This document shows, piece after piece, positions 9,313 to 18,600 of a DNA stretch of 64,000 nucleotides. The position numbers were made by a program, and so were the translations under genes. Under the pieces are notes generated by a model. It made no database searches, was not told where the DNA came from, and saw only the letters and a list, made by a program, of their open reading frames with translations. The DNA lies in contig NZ_CP109090.1 of the NCBI RefSeq assembly GCF_035917575.1, positions 4,898,001-4,962,000 of the forward strand. Direction: 5' to 3'. This stretch comes from Streptomyces sp. NBC_01788. Its GTDB lineage: Bacteria; Actinomycetota; Actinomycetes; Streptomycetales; Streptomycetaceae. Each line of letters opens with the position of its first letter. Within the stretch, counting starts at the first letter, position 1.

Positions 9313-10857
9313 ATGGATATGCATACTGTGGTGGTGGGGACGTCGGGGGTCACCGCGTCCGACGTTCTCGCGGTGGCACGCGGCGGCGCCCGTGTCGAGC
9401 TCTCCGAGGAGACGGTGGCGGCCCTGGCGGCGGCGCGGGAGATCGTGGACGCGCTGGCGGCCAAGCCCGAACCCGTCTACGGCGTCAGCACCGGCTTCGG
9501 CGCCCTGGCGACCCGGCACATCAGCCAGGAGCTGCGCACCCAGCTCCAGCGCAACATCGTCCGCTCGCACGCCGCCGGCCTGGGCCCGGCGGTCGAGCGC
9601 GAGGTCGTGCGGGCGCTGATGTTCCTGCGCCTGAAGACCGTGTGCTCCGGGTACACCGGCGTGCGCCCCGAGGTCGCGCAGACCATGGCCGACGTGCTCA
9701 ACGCCGGCATCACCCCGGTCGTGCACGAGTACGGTTCCCTCGGCTGCTCCGGCGACCTCGCCCCGCTGTCCCACTGCGCTCTCGCCCTCATGGGCGAAGG
9801 CGACGCGGAGGGCCCCGACGGCGTCGTACGCCCGGCCGGCGAGCTGCTCGCCGAGCACGGCATCCAGCCCGTCGAGCTGCGCGAGAAGGAGGGCCTGGCC
9901 CTCCTCAACGGCACCGACGGCATGCTCGGCATGCTGATCATGGCCCTCGCCGACCTCGACACCCTGTACAAGTCCGCGGACATCACCGCCGCCCTCAGCC
10001 TGGAGGCGCTGCTCGGCACGGACAAGGTCCTCGCCCCCGAGCTGCACGCCATCCGCCCGCACCCGGGACAGGGCGCCTCCGCCGCCAACATGCTGGCCGT
10101 GCTCAAGGGCTCCGGCCTCACCGGGCACCACCAGGGCGACGCGCCCCGCGTGCAGGACGCCTACTCCGTGCGCTGCGCCCCGCAGGTCGCCGGTGCCGGC
10201 CGTGACACCCTCGCGCACGCCCGCCTGGTCGCCGAGCGCGAACTGGCCTCCGCCGTCGACAACCCCGTCGTGCTGCCCGACGGCCGGGTGGAGTCCAACG
10301 GCAACTTCCACGGCGCCCCGGTCGCCTACGTGCTGGACTTCCTCGCCATCGCCGCCGCCGACCTCGGCTCCATCGCCGAGCGCCGTACCGACCGGCTGCT
10401 CGACAAGAACCGCAGCCACGGTCTGCCGCCGTTCCTCGCCGACGACGCCGGTGTCGACTCGGGCCTGATGATCGCTCAGTACACGCAGGCCGCGCTGGTC
10501 AGCGAGATGAAGCGGCTCGCCGTACCGGCCTCCGCCGACTCCATCCCGTCCTCCGCCATGCAGGAGGACCACGTCTCCATGGGCTGGTCGGCGGCGCGCA
10601 AGCTGCGGACGGCCGTCGGCAACCTGAACCGGATCATCGCGATCGAGCTCTACGCCGCCGCGCGCGCCGTGGAACTGCGCGAGGGCCTGACGCCGGCTCC
10701 GGCGAGCCGGGCGGTCATCGACGCCGCCCGCGAGGCGGGGGTCGGCGGACCGGGCCCGGACCGCTTCCTCGCGCCCGACCTCGCCGCCGCGGACGCCTTC
10801 GTGCGGGACGGCGGCCTCCTCGCGGCGGCCGAGACCGTCACCGGCCCGCTGCAGTAG
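9313..10857 (+). CDS. hutH: histidine ammonia-lyase
   Basis: First enzyme of histidine degradation, converting L-histidine to urocanate plus ammonia; 514 aa. The MIO prosthetic-group triad is Cys145-Ser146-Gly147 in YGSLGCSGDLAPLSH, at the expected position. It has Cys where Pseudomonas has Ala, which is compatible with MIO formation because the ring comes from the Ser/Gly backbone. Further family motifs are VYGVSTGFGALA, QAQRNIVRSHA-like QLQRNIVRSHAAGLG, QDAYSVRCAPQV and SSAMQEDHVSMGW. The ATG at 9313 is used; another in-frame ATG lies two codons on. It stands alone with its own promoter; the other hut genes are not in the window. Confidence 0.96.
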   Translation: MDMHTVVVGTSGVTASDVLAVARGGARVELSEETVAALAAAREIVDALAAKPEPVYGVSTGFGALATRHISQELRTQLQRNIVRSHAAGLGPAVEREVVRALMFLRLKTVCSGYTGVRPEVAQTMADVLNAGITPVVHEYGSLGCSGDLAPLSHCALALMGEGDAEGPDGVVRPAGELLAEHGIQPVELREKEGLALLNGTDGMLGMLIMALADLDTLYKSADITAALSLEALLGTDKVLAPELHAIRPHPGQGASAANMLAVLKGSGLTGHHQGDAPRVQDAYSVRCAPQVAGAGRDTLAHARLVAERELASAVDNPVVLPDGRVESNGNFHGAPVAYVLDFLAIAAADLGSIAERRTDRLLDKNRSHGLPPFLADDAGVDSGLMIAQYTQAALVSEMKRLAVPASADSIPSSAMQEDHVSMGWSAARKLRTAVGNLNRIIAIELYAAARAVELREGLTPAPASRAVIDAAREAGVGGPGPDRFLAPDLAAADAFVRDGGLLAAAETVTGPLQ

Positions 10858-10899
10858 GACGGCGGGCCGGAGCCCAAGTCGGTGGAGCGCCGGGCGGGT

Positions 10900-11235
10900 T
10901 CAGAAGCCCAGGCGCTCCCGGCGCACGGAGTAGACCACGAAACCGGCGCCCAGTATGAGGAGCGAGGTGCCGCCGACGACGTAGGGGGTCGTGTCGATGC
11001 TTCCGGTGTCGGCGAGTTCGGTCCCGCCGCCGGTGGGCGCGTCCTCCTGGACGTCGGACACCTGCGCCGCCGCGGCGGGTCGCCCCTGCTCCGTGACCTG
11101 GGCCGTCGGCGGCGCCGGGTCCGCCCCTCTCGCCGGAGTGCCCACCGAGGCGTCCGCGGAGGGGACGAACCACAGGGCGCCCAGCAGGGTGCCGGCGGCG
11201 GTGGCGGTCAGCAACGTACGGCGAGCGGATGACAC
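10900..11235 (-). CDS. sortase-anchored small surface protein (LADTG)
   Basis: Protein of 111 aa with an N-terminal signal peptide (about residues 1-29). A roughly 45-residue Ala/Pro/Gln-rich spacer follows, and then a classic cell-wall sorting signal at the C-terminus. That signal is L74-A-D-T-G78, a hydrophobic span (about 85-103) and the basic tail RRERLGF. LAxTG rather than LPxTG is the recognition motif of the class E sortases of Streptomyces, so it should be linked to peptidoglycan by SrtE-type enzymes encoded elsewhere. The exposed part is too short and disordered to be an enzyme. It may be a spacer or hydrophobin-like coat protein, but that is inference. Confidence 0.85.
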   Translation of the reverse strand: MSSARRTLLTATAAGTLLGALWFVPSADASVGTPARGADPAPPTAQVTEQGRPAAAAQVSDVQEDAPTGGGTELADTGSIDTTPYVVGGTSLLILGAGFVVYSVRRERLGF

Positions 11236-11344
11236 GGAATATCGATCCCCTTGTGGCGCTGGTGAATTGGCCGTGTGGGGCGATGTTAGTGAACGTCGCG
11301 GGTCACGGGAAAGTCACGGGAGGTTTGAGCCGTACGCTCCGTCC

Positions 11345-11710
11345 ATGAGCACTCCAGAGACTTCACGTTTTGTCCGCGTCAGCGTCGAGCTCGTCGTCGA
11401 GATCGAGGACGCGGAAGCAGTCATCGCCGCGGCCCGCAGCCGGATCGCCGAACACGCCGAGGACGGCGAGCTGGACCCCGCGGAGCGGGCGCACGCCGAG
11501 GGAGCTGTGACGGAGGACACCGCCGAGGCCCTGGCGTACCTGGTCGATCCGTTCGACCTGGTGGGCGAGGTACCGGGGGTCGAACTCCAGCAGGCCTCCT
11601 GGTCGAGCGAACGCATCGACTACGACCCCGATTCGCCGGACTGGGAGTTCGACGAGGATGATGTCGACGGGGACGACGAGGAAGTGGACGCCGCGGGTCA
11701 CTCCGGCTGA
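11345..11710 (+). CDS. conserved acidic protein, unknown function
   Basis: A 121-aa, strongly acidic soluble protein. The N-terminal half (SRFVRVSVELVVEIEDAEAVIAAARSRI) looks like a beta-strand/helix unit. The C-terminus is an Asp/Glu-rich tail (DDVDGDDEEVD). No signal peptide or membrane segment is present, and no domain is recognised. Codon use is normal for the genome and it is followed by a strong hairpin terminator, so I consider it a real gene. It lies between a sortase substrate and an L,D-transpeptidase, but nothing in the sequence ties it to the cell wall. Confidence 0.72.
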   Translation: MSTPETSRFVRVSVELVVEIEDAEAVIAAARSRIAEHAEDGELDPAERAHAEGAVTEDTAEALAYLVDPFDLVGEVPGVELQQASWSSERIDYDPDSPDWEFDEDDVDGDDEEVDAAGHSG

Positions 11711-11732
11711 CGTCGCACGGGTCACATCGGCG

Positions 11733-11759
11733 ACCCCGGGCGCAACCGGCGCCCGGGGT
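11733..11759 (+). terminator. hairpin terminator after the acidic protein gene
   Basis: ACCCCGGGCGC and its reverse complement GCGCCCGGGGT flank a 5-nt loop and are followed by TTCGTCG. It lies 22 nt after the upstream stop codon, so it is a good intrinsic-type terminator. Confidence 0.75.
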
Positions 11760-11915
11760 TTCGTCGTCTCACGCAACGCGCAGGCCGGGCCGCGCACCGT
11801 CCGCTGCGGCGGACGTGGCGAGTTCCACACCTCACGACGTGGGAAATGGGACGAAACGGTCGTAGCGTTGAGTGCTCGCGACGGGGGACTCGAGGTGTTT
11901 TGGGACTCGCCAACG

Positions 11916-13175
11916 ATGGAGAAGCGTGTGATGACGAACAGTAAGCGGCGCAGGCGCCTGACGGCCGCGTCCGCACTGCTCGGCGGTGTACTGGTGCTCA
12001 CGGCCTGTTCCGGCGGCAGCGACGCGGCCGACGGCGGTGGGGACTCCTCGCGGGCCAAGGCCGACAAGGCCGCGGCTGAGGAGTCGTCGGAGGCCCAGAT
12101 CAAGATCACACCAGCGGACGGCTCCGACAACGCCTCGATCAACAACTCCGCTGCCGTCACCGTGGCCAAGGGCACGTTGACGAAGGTGACCATGACGACC
12201 ACCGACGGCAAGGCCGTCGAGGGGCAGATATCAGCCGACAAGACGAGCTGGAAGCCCAGTGCCCAGCTCGAGCGGGCCACCACCTACAAGGTGGCCGCGA
12301 CCGCCACGGACGCCAAGGGCCGCGACGCCCACGAGAACGGCTCCTTCACCACGGTCGCCCCCGCGCACAGCTTCATCGGCTCGTTCACGCCGGACAACGG
12401 CACCACCGTGGGTGTCGGCATGCCCGTGTCGATCAACTTCGACAAGGCGATCACGAACAAGGCGGATGTCGAGAAGGGCATCACCGTCACCTCCTCCAGC
12501 GGTCAGGAGGTCGCCTGCCACTGGTTCGGCGTCCAGCGGATGGACTGCCGTCCCGAGCACTACTGGCAGGAGAACTCCACCGTCACGCTGAAGCTCGATC
12601 TCGACGGCGTCGAGGGCGCCCAGGGTGTCTTCGGCGTGCAGCAGAAGACGGTCACCTTCAACATCGGCCGCAACCAGGTCTCCTACGTCGACGCCAAGAC
12701 CAAGCAGATGAGGGTCACGCGGGACGGCAAGACCGTCAAGACCATCCCGATCTCCGCCGGCTCCCCCGAGAACACCACCTACGAGGGCGCGATGGTGATC
12801 TCCGAGAAGTTCCAGCAGACCCGGATGAACGGCGCCACGGTCGGCTTCACCGACGACGACGGCAAGGGCGAGTACGACATCAAGGACGTGCCGCACGCCA
12901 TGCGTCTGACCAACTCCGGCACCTTCATCCACGGCAACTACTGGGGCGGACCGGGCGTCTTCGGCAACGTCAACACCAGCCACGGCTGTGTGGGCCTGCA
13001 GGACAAGAAGGGCGCCAACGACCCGAACACCCCGGGCGCGTGGTTCTTCAACAACTCGATCGTCGGTGACGTCGTCGTCGTCCAGAACACCGGCGACAAG
13101 ACCGTCGCCCCGGACAACGGCCTCAACGGCTGGAACCTGAGCTGGGCTCAGTGGAAGGCCGGTTCGCCCGCCTGA
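11916..13175 (+). CDS. L,D-transpeptidase lipoprotein
   Basis: Peptidoglycan cross-linking enzyme forming 3-3 (meso/LL-DAP to DAP) bridges; 419 aa if started at the ATG at 11916 (MEKRVMTNS), or 414 from the ATG at 11931. A basic N-region (SKRRRRL) and hydrophobic core end in the lipobox LTAC with Cys31, so it is a membrane-tethered lipoprotein. One or two Ig-like domains (about 60-275) precede the YkuD catalytic domain. The latter contains IHGNYW and S355-H356-G-C358-V-G-L with the catalytic Cys. The Ig-Ig-YkuD layout matches mycobacterial LdtMt2-type enzymes. A terminator follows. Such enzymes support tip-growth wall remodelling and beta-lactam tolerance. Confidence 0.94.
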   Translation: MEKRVMTNSKRRRRLTAASALLGGVLVLTACSGGSDAADGGGDSSRAKADKAAAEESSEAQIKITPADGSDNASINNSAAVTVAKGTLTKVTMTTTDGKAVEGQISADKTSWKPSAQLERATTYKVAATATDAKGRDAHENGSFTTVAPAHSFIGSFTPDNGTTVGVGMPVSINFDKAITNKADVEKGITVTSSSGQEVACHWFGVQRMDCRPEHYWQENSTVTLKLDLDGVEGAQGVFGVQQKTVTFNIGRNQVSYVDAKTKQMRVTRDGKTVKTIPISAGSPENTTYEGAMVISEKFQQTRMNGATVGFTDDDGKGEYDIKDVPHAMRLTNSGTFIHGNYWGGPGVFGNVNTSHGCVGLQDKKGANDPNTPGAWFFNNSIVGDVVVVQNTGDKTVAPDNGLNGWNLSWAQWKAGSPA

Positions 13176-13193
13176 CGACCGCTCGGCCTCCCC

Positions 13194-13229
13194 AAGACCG
13201 GTGCCGCCCCTCGGGGTTGCACCGGTCTT
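13194..13229 (+). terminator. hairpin terminator after the L,D-transpeptidase
   Basis: AAGACCGGTGC pairs with GCACCGGTCTT around a 14-nt loop, followed by CTCATGCTTCTC. It starts 18 nt after the stop codon. Confidence 0.8.
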
Positions 13230-13290
13230 CTCATGCTTCTCTCAGCGCGGCCTCAAGTCCTCATCAGGGTGCGCCCCTACCGTCGGCCGC

Positions 13291-14748
13291 ATGTTCTTCA
13301 CCTACCTGAGGCGCGAGCTGCGCCGCCGTCGAAAGGCGGCTCTCGTCGTCGCCTCCGGCCTCGCGCTGGGCATCGCGCTGGTCATCGTGGTCAACTCCGT
13401 GTCCAGCGGCATGAGCAGGGCGCAGGACAAGGTCCTGCAGTCGCTGTACGGGCTGGGCACGGACATGACCGTCAGCAAGGCCGCCACGCCGACGTCCGGC
13501 GACGCGCGCCCGCGCTTCAAGTTCGACGCCCAGGAGAACGGCGACAAGAACGACCAGAGCAGCGACCGGGTCATGGCGCAAGGCTTCACCACCCTGCCCG
13601 CCTCCACGGTCGACAAGGTGGCGGACCAGCGGGGCGTCTCCTCCGCGGTCGGCGGGCTCAGCCTCAACGTGGTGAGGATCAACGGCCAGTTCACCCGAGG
13701 CCAGTTCAAGCAGGACGGCGAGGGCGGGCAGACGCGCGGCGCGCCCGGCTCCGGGCCGCAGGGCCGGGTCATGGGCGGCGGCGCCGACTTCGACGTCAAC
13801 CAGTACACGGTCTACGGCACCGACGTGACCCACCCGGAGCTCGGCCCGCTGACCTCCTCGAAGATCACCGACGGCCGCACCTTCAAGACCGTTGAGACCG
13901 ATGCCAAGGTCGTCGTCGCCGACTCGGCGTACGCCAAGGAGAAGAAGCTCAAGGTCGGCGGCAGCGTCACCATCAAGAAGGTCAAGTACGAGGTGATCGG
14001 CATCGCCACCGCGAGCAGCGGGGACGCGGCGGCCAACCTGTACATCCCGCTGAAGCAGGCGCAGACCCTCAGCGGCGACAAGGACAAGGTCACCACGATC
14101 TACGTCAAGGCGACCGACTCCCAGCAGATAGACGCCGTCAAGAGCGCCATCCAGAAGAACGTCCCGGACACCACGGTCACCACCTCCGCCGACCTGGCCA
14201 AGACCGTCTCCGGCTCCCTGTCCACCGCCTCCGACCTGGCCACCAGCGTCGGCAAGTGGCTGTCCATCGCGGTGCTCGTGGCCGCCTTCCTCGTCGCCGG
14301 ACTGCTGACCTCCTCGGCGGTCTCCCGGCGGGTGCGCGAGTTCGGCACGCTCAAGGCGCTGGGCTGGAAGTCGGGCCGGGTGACCCGGCAGGTGGTCGGC
14401 GAGGCCGTCGTCAACGGACTGGTCGGCGGTGTTCTCGGCATCGCTCTCGGCCTGGCGGGCGCCTATGCGGTGACCGCGATCAGCCCGACGCTCCAGGCGC
14501 AGCTCGGCGGCTCGGGCGGCGGGGCCGGCGGTCCGGGCGGCGAGGGCGTCTTCCGCGCCGGCGGCCTCGGCGGCCCCGGCCGGCAGGCCGCGAAGTCCCT
14601 GGAGGTCGCGCTCACCGCGCCGGTCAGCCTCACCACCATCGTCCTCGCGGTCGGCCTCGCCGTGGCCGGTGGCCTGATCGCCGGCGCGTTCGGCGGCTGG
14701 CGGGCCTCCCGGCTGCGTCCGGCGGACGCCCTGCGGCGCGTCGAGTAG
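13291..14748 (+). CDS. MacB/FtsX-type ABC transporter permease
   Basis: Membrane subunit (485 aa) of a mechanotransmission-type ABC system. There is one N-terminal membrane span (about residues 14-38), then a large extracytoplasmic MacB-like periplasmic core domain (about 40-310). Three more spans follow at about residues 325-350, 375-400 and 440-470 in the FtsX-like domain (REFGTLKALGWKSGRVTRQVVGEAVVNGLVGGVLG). A Gly-rich loop (about residues 405-425) lies between the last spans. The C-terminal RPADALRRVE is typical of the family. The ATPase gene follows 69 bp downstream. Substrate unknown; such pairs usually export peptides or lipids, or control wall hydrolases. Confidence 0.92.
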   Translation: MFFTYLRRELRRRRKAALVVASGLALGIALVIVVNSVSSGMSRAQDKVLQSLYGLGTDMTVSKAATPTSGDARPRFKFDAQENGDKNDQSSDRVMAQGFTTLPASTVDKVADQRGVSSAVGGLSLNVVRINGQFTRGQFKQDGEGGQTRGAPGSGPQGRVMGGGADFDVNQYTVYGTDVTHPELGPLTSSKITDGRTFKTVETDAKVVVADSAYAKEKKLKVGGSVTIKKVKYEVIGIATASSGDAAANLYIPLKQAQTLSGDKDKVTTIYVKATDSQQIDAVKSAIQKNVPDTTVTTSADLAKTVSGSLSTASDLATSVGKWLSIAVLVAAFLVAGLLTSSAVSRRVREFGTLKALGWKSGRVTRQVVGEAVVNGLVGGVLGIALGLAGAYAVTAISPTLQAQLGGSGGGAGGPGGEGVFRAGGLGGPGRQAAKSLEVALTAPVSLTTIVLAVGLAVAGGLIAGAFGGWRASRLRPADALRRVE

Positions 14749-14817
14749 CGCGCCGCCCTCCGCGAACCGCCGGGCCATCGGCCCTCTTCTCCCCGCATCC
14801 CAGGAGTTGCTTCCCCC

Positions 14818-15501
14818 ATGTACGAACTCACCGGCGTCACCAAGCACTACACCCGGGGCAAGGAGGTCGTCCGAGCCCTCGACGAGGTCGACCTGACCAT
14901 CGGCGACGGCGACCGGCTGGTCATCCAGGGCCCCACCGGCGGCGGCAAGTCGACGCTGCTGCAGATGCTGGGCGGCCTGGACCGGCCCACCTCCGGCCAG
15001 GTCGTCCTCGACGGCACCGACCTGGCGAAGCTGCCCGAGGCCCGGCTGACCCGGGTGCGCAGCGAGAGCATCGGCTTCGTCTTCCAGTCCTTCAACCTGA
15101 TCCCGACGCTGACCGCGCAGGAGAACGTCGAGACCGCCCTCGTCCCGCTCGGCATCAAGGCCGCCGAACGGCGCGAACGGGCCGCCGAGGCACTGGAGTC
15201 GGTCGGGCTCGGCGAGCGGCTCGGACACCTGCCGTCCGAGATGTCCGGCGGCCAGCAGCAGCGCGTCGCCATCGCCCGCGCCCTGGTCAAGCAGCCGAAG
15301 GTGCTGCTCGCCGACGAGCCCACCGGAAACCTCGACGAGTCCATGCGCGACGAGATCATGGACGTACTCGAACGCATGTGGAAGGAGCACGGGTTGACGT
15401 TCGTCATGGTCACCCACGACTCCGCCATCGCGAGGAAGGCCCCCCGCGTGGCGACCATCCGCAAGGGGCGCATCACTGTCAAGGAGAACGCGGGGGCCTG
15501 A
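14818..15501 (+). CDS. MacB/LolD-type ABC transporter ATPase
   Basis: Nucleotide-binding subunit (227 aa) partnering the upstream permease. The Walker A motif GPTGGGKST is complete (an unusual Gly-Gly in place of Gly-Ser but all required residues present). The Q-loop is in FVFQSFNLIPTLTAQENV, the signature is MSGGQQQRVAIARAL, Walker B is VLLADEPTGNLD and the switch is VTHD. The FQSFNL...TAxENV sequence is diagnostic of the LolD/MacB/FtsE branch. It is preceded by AGGAG about 12 nt before the ATG and followed by a GC hairpin, so permease and ATPase form a two-gene operon. Confidence 0.95.
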   Translation: MYELTGVTKHYTRGKEVVRALDEVDLTIGDGDRLVIQGPTGGGKSTLLQMLGGLDRPTSGQVVLDGTDLAKLPEARLTRVRSESIGFVFQSFNLIPTLTAQENVETALVPLGIKAAERRERAAEALESVGLGERLGHLPSEMSGGQQQRVAIARALVKQPKVLLADEPTGNLDESMRDEIMDVLERMWKEHGLTFVMVTHDSAIARKAPRVATIRKGRITVKENAGA

Positions 15502-15552
15502 ACGGGAGGGAAACGAGAGGAACCGACCGCACCCCGCCATTGAGCGCGTGAT

Positions 15553-15585
15553 CACCCCCCGGCATACTTCCTCTTCCGGGGGGTG
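15553..15585 (+). terminator. GC hairpin between ABC operon and subtilase
   Basis: CACCCCCCGG pairs with CCGGGGGGTG around a 13-nt loop. It has no U-tract, but it sits just 3' of the ABC operon and 80 bp before the protease start, consistent with a Streptomyces-style terminator. Confidence 0.6.
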
Positions 15586-15666
15586 GGGGTGTAGCGCACT
15601 TGTGCGAGCCTTCCCCCGGTCGAGTGGACAGGGAATCCGCTCGACACTCCGTTTCCAGGGGGAGTT

Positions 15667-18600
15667 TTGCGCAGACAAGTGAAAAGAGCGGGCGTGGCCG
15701 CGGTCGCCGCGGCGGCAGCCGTCGCCCTCGCCGCGGGTATGACCAGCCCCGCGTCGGCGCGGCCCGAGCACCGCGCCGCCAACGCCGCCGGGCCCGCGGC
15801 CCACCGCACCATCACTCTCATCACCGGCGACCGGGTCACCGTGGACGCCAAGGGCCGCGTGATCGGCCTGCACCGGGCCGAGGGCCGCGAGCAGATACCC
15901 GTGCAGGTCCGCCGAATGGGCGGACGCACCCTCGTCGTACCGGCCGATGCGTCCCGCCTGATCGCCTCCGGCAAGCTGGACCAACGCCTTTTCGACATCA
16001 CCGAGTTGAACAAGTCCGCCACCCGCAGGTCGTTCAAGGACGGACTGAAGGTCATCGTCGGCTACCAGGGCGCGGCCACCGCCGCCCGGGCCGACGTCCG
16101 CGAGGCCGGCACCCTGCGCCGGGCCCTGAAGGCGCTGAACGCCGACGCGGTGCAGACCCCCGTCAAGGACACGCCCGAGCTGTGGGAGGCGCTCACCGAC
16201 GGCGACCGGACCAGTGCCGGCATCGCGCACATCTGGCTCGACGGCGTCCGCAAGGTCACCCTCGACAAGTCCGTGCCGCAGATCGGCGCGCCGACGGCGT
16301 GGCAGTCCGGCTACACCGGCAAGGGCGTGAAGATCGCCGTTCTGGACACCGGTGTCGACGCCACCCACGCGGATCTGAAGTCCCAGGTGGTGGCGGCCAA
16401 GAACTTCACCACCAGCAACAGCACGGCCGACCGGGTCGGCCACGGCACCCATGTCGCCTCCATCGCGGCGGGCACCGGCGCCAAGTCGGGCGGCAAGTAC
16501 AAGGGTGTGGCGCCCGGCGCCAAGATCCTCAACGGCAAGGTCCTCGACGACGAGGGCTACGGCGACGACTCCGGCATCCTGGCCGGCATGGAGTGGGCGG
16601 CCCAGCAGGGCGCCGACATCGTCAACCTCAGCCTCGGCGGCGAGGACACCCCGGGTGTCGACCCGCTGGAGGCGGAAGTCGACAAGCTCTCCGCCGAGAA
16701 GGGCATCCTCTTCGCGATCGCCGCGGGCAACGAGGGCCCCGAGTCGGTCGGTTCGCCCGGCAGCGCCGACTCCGCCATCACCGTCGGCGCGGTCGACAAG
16801 AAGAACCGTCTCGCCGACTTCTCCTCCACCGGCCCGCGGGTGGGCGACGGCGCCATCAAGCCCGACGTCACCGCGCCGGGCGTGGCCATCACCGCCGCCG
16901 CGGCCAAGGGCAGCCTGATCGCCAAGGAGGTCGGCGAGAGCCCGGCCGGCTACCTGACCATCGACGGCACCTCGATGGCTACCCCGCACGTCGCCGGTGC
17001 CGCCGCGCTCCTCAAGCAGCAGCACCCCGACTGGGGTTACGCCGAACTGAAGGGCGCGCTGACCGGCTCCGCCAAGGGCGGTCCGTACACCCCCTTCGAG
17101 CAGGGCGCCGGCCGTATCGCCGTCGACAAGGCGATCAAGCAGACCGTGATCGCCGACCCGGTCTCGGTGAGCTTCGGCATCCAGTCCTGGCCGCACACGG
17201 ACGACGAGCCGGTCACCAAGCAGCTGACCTACCGCAACCTCGGCACCGAGGACGTCACGCTCAGCCTGGCCATGACGGCCACCGACCCCAAGGGCCGGCC
17301 GGTCCCGGACGGCTTCTTCACGCTCGGCGCGACGGAGGTGACGGTCCCGGCCGGCGACAAGGCCTCCGTCGACCTGACCGTGAACACCCGGCTGGGCGGC
17401 ACTCTGGACGGCGGGTACTCGGCGTACGTGACGGCGACCGGCGGCGGGCAGAGCGTCCGTACGGCCGCGGCCGTGCAGCGCGAGGTCGAGTCGTACGACG
17501 TCACCGTCAAGCACATCGGCCGGGACGGCAAGCCCACCGCCGCCCACGACACGATCCTGTACGGCTACACCGGCCGCGGCGCCTGGCGCACCTACCGGGT
17601 GCCGGACGGCGCAGGTACGACGACCGTGCGCGTGCCCAAGGGCACCTACGTGCTGGACGCCTGGATCGCGAAGGACCTGACCACCTTCAAGGGCGGTCTG
17701 GACTGGCTGGTCCAGCCGAAGCTGAGCGTCACCGGGAACGTCACGGTCACGGTCGACGCCCGGAAGGCCAAGCCGGCCGACATCACCGTGCCGGACAAGA
17801 CCGCACGGCAGCACGGCGCGACGATCGGCTACTCCTACGACCCGGCGATGTACGACGTCGCCATGCCCCTCGGCTCGTGGTCCCAGCTGCGCACCGGTTC
17901 CATCGGCGGCGACGTCAGCGGGCTCAGCCAGGTCTGGAGCGGCCAGTGGACCAAGGGCTCGTCGGCCGAGTACGACGTGGTGACCACCGCGAAGGTCAAG
18001 CGGTTCCAGGGCGGCAAGGTGCGCCACTACGCGGCACGTGAGCTGGCCACGGTGAAGAACTCCCTCGGCGCGGGTGCCTCCGGCAAGACCGGCGCCGTCA
18101 CGCCCTTGGCCCTCACCGGCGACGGCCTCGTCATGGCGGACACCATCGAGCAGAAGCTGCCGGGCACCCGGACGCTGTACCTGTCGACGGGCAACGGCGT
18201 CTACTGGTTCCTCTACGCGGAGCAGTTCCGAGGCCACGACAAGCAGAACCAGCCGATCAGTGAGGCGCTGTACACGCCCGACGACGTCAAGGCCTACAAG
18301 GGCGGCAAGACCTACACCAACACCTTCAACAGGGCGGTTTTCGGTCCCCACCTGAACCACGACTACGGCGTCTTCCGTTACAGGAACGAGCTCTACGGCT
18401 CCCTGCCGCTGTTCGCCGACTCCGGGGCGCACGGGGGCTACTCGACGTTCACCTTGGTGCAGACGACCCTGTACCGCAACGGCAAGAAGGTCGCGTCCAA
18501 CCACGACCCGCTGTTCGGCGAGTCCTTCGACGTCACGGCCGGTGACGCCCAGTACCGGCTGACGACCTCGGTCAAGCGCAGCGCGAAGGTCGCGGGCGCC

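Noticed and set aside
9730..9755. Cys-Ser-Gly instead of Ala-Ser-Gly in the HutH active site
   Set aside because: MIO can form from the Ser-Gly backbone with a different first residue, and I believe this is normal in actinobacterial enzymes; not treated as a defect.
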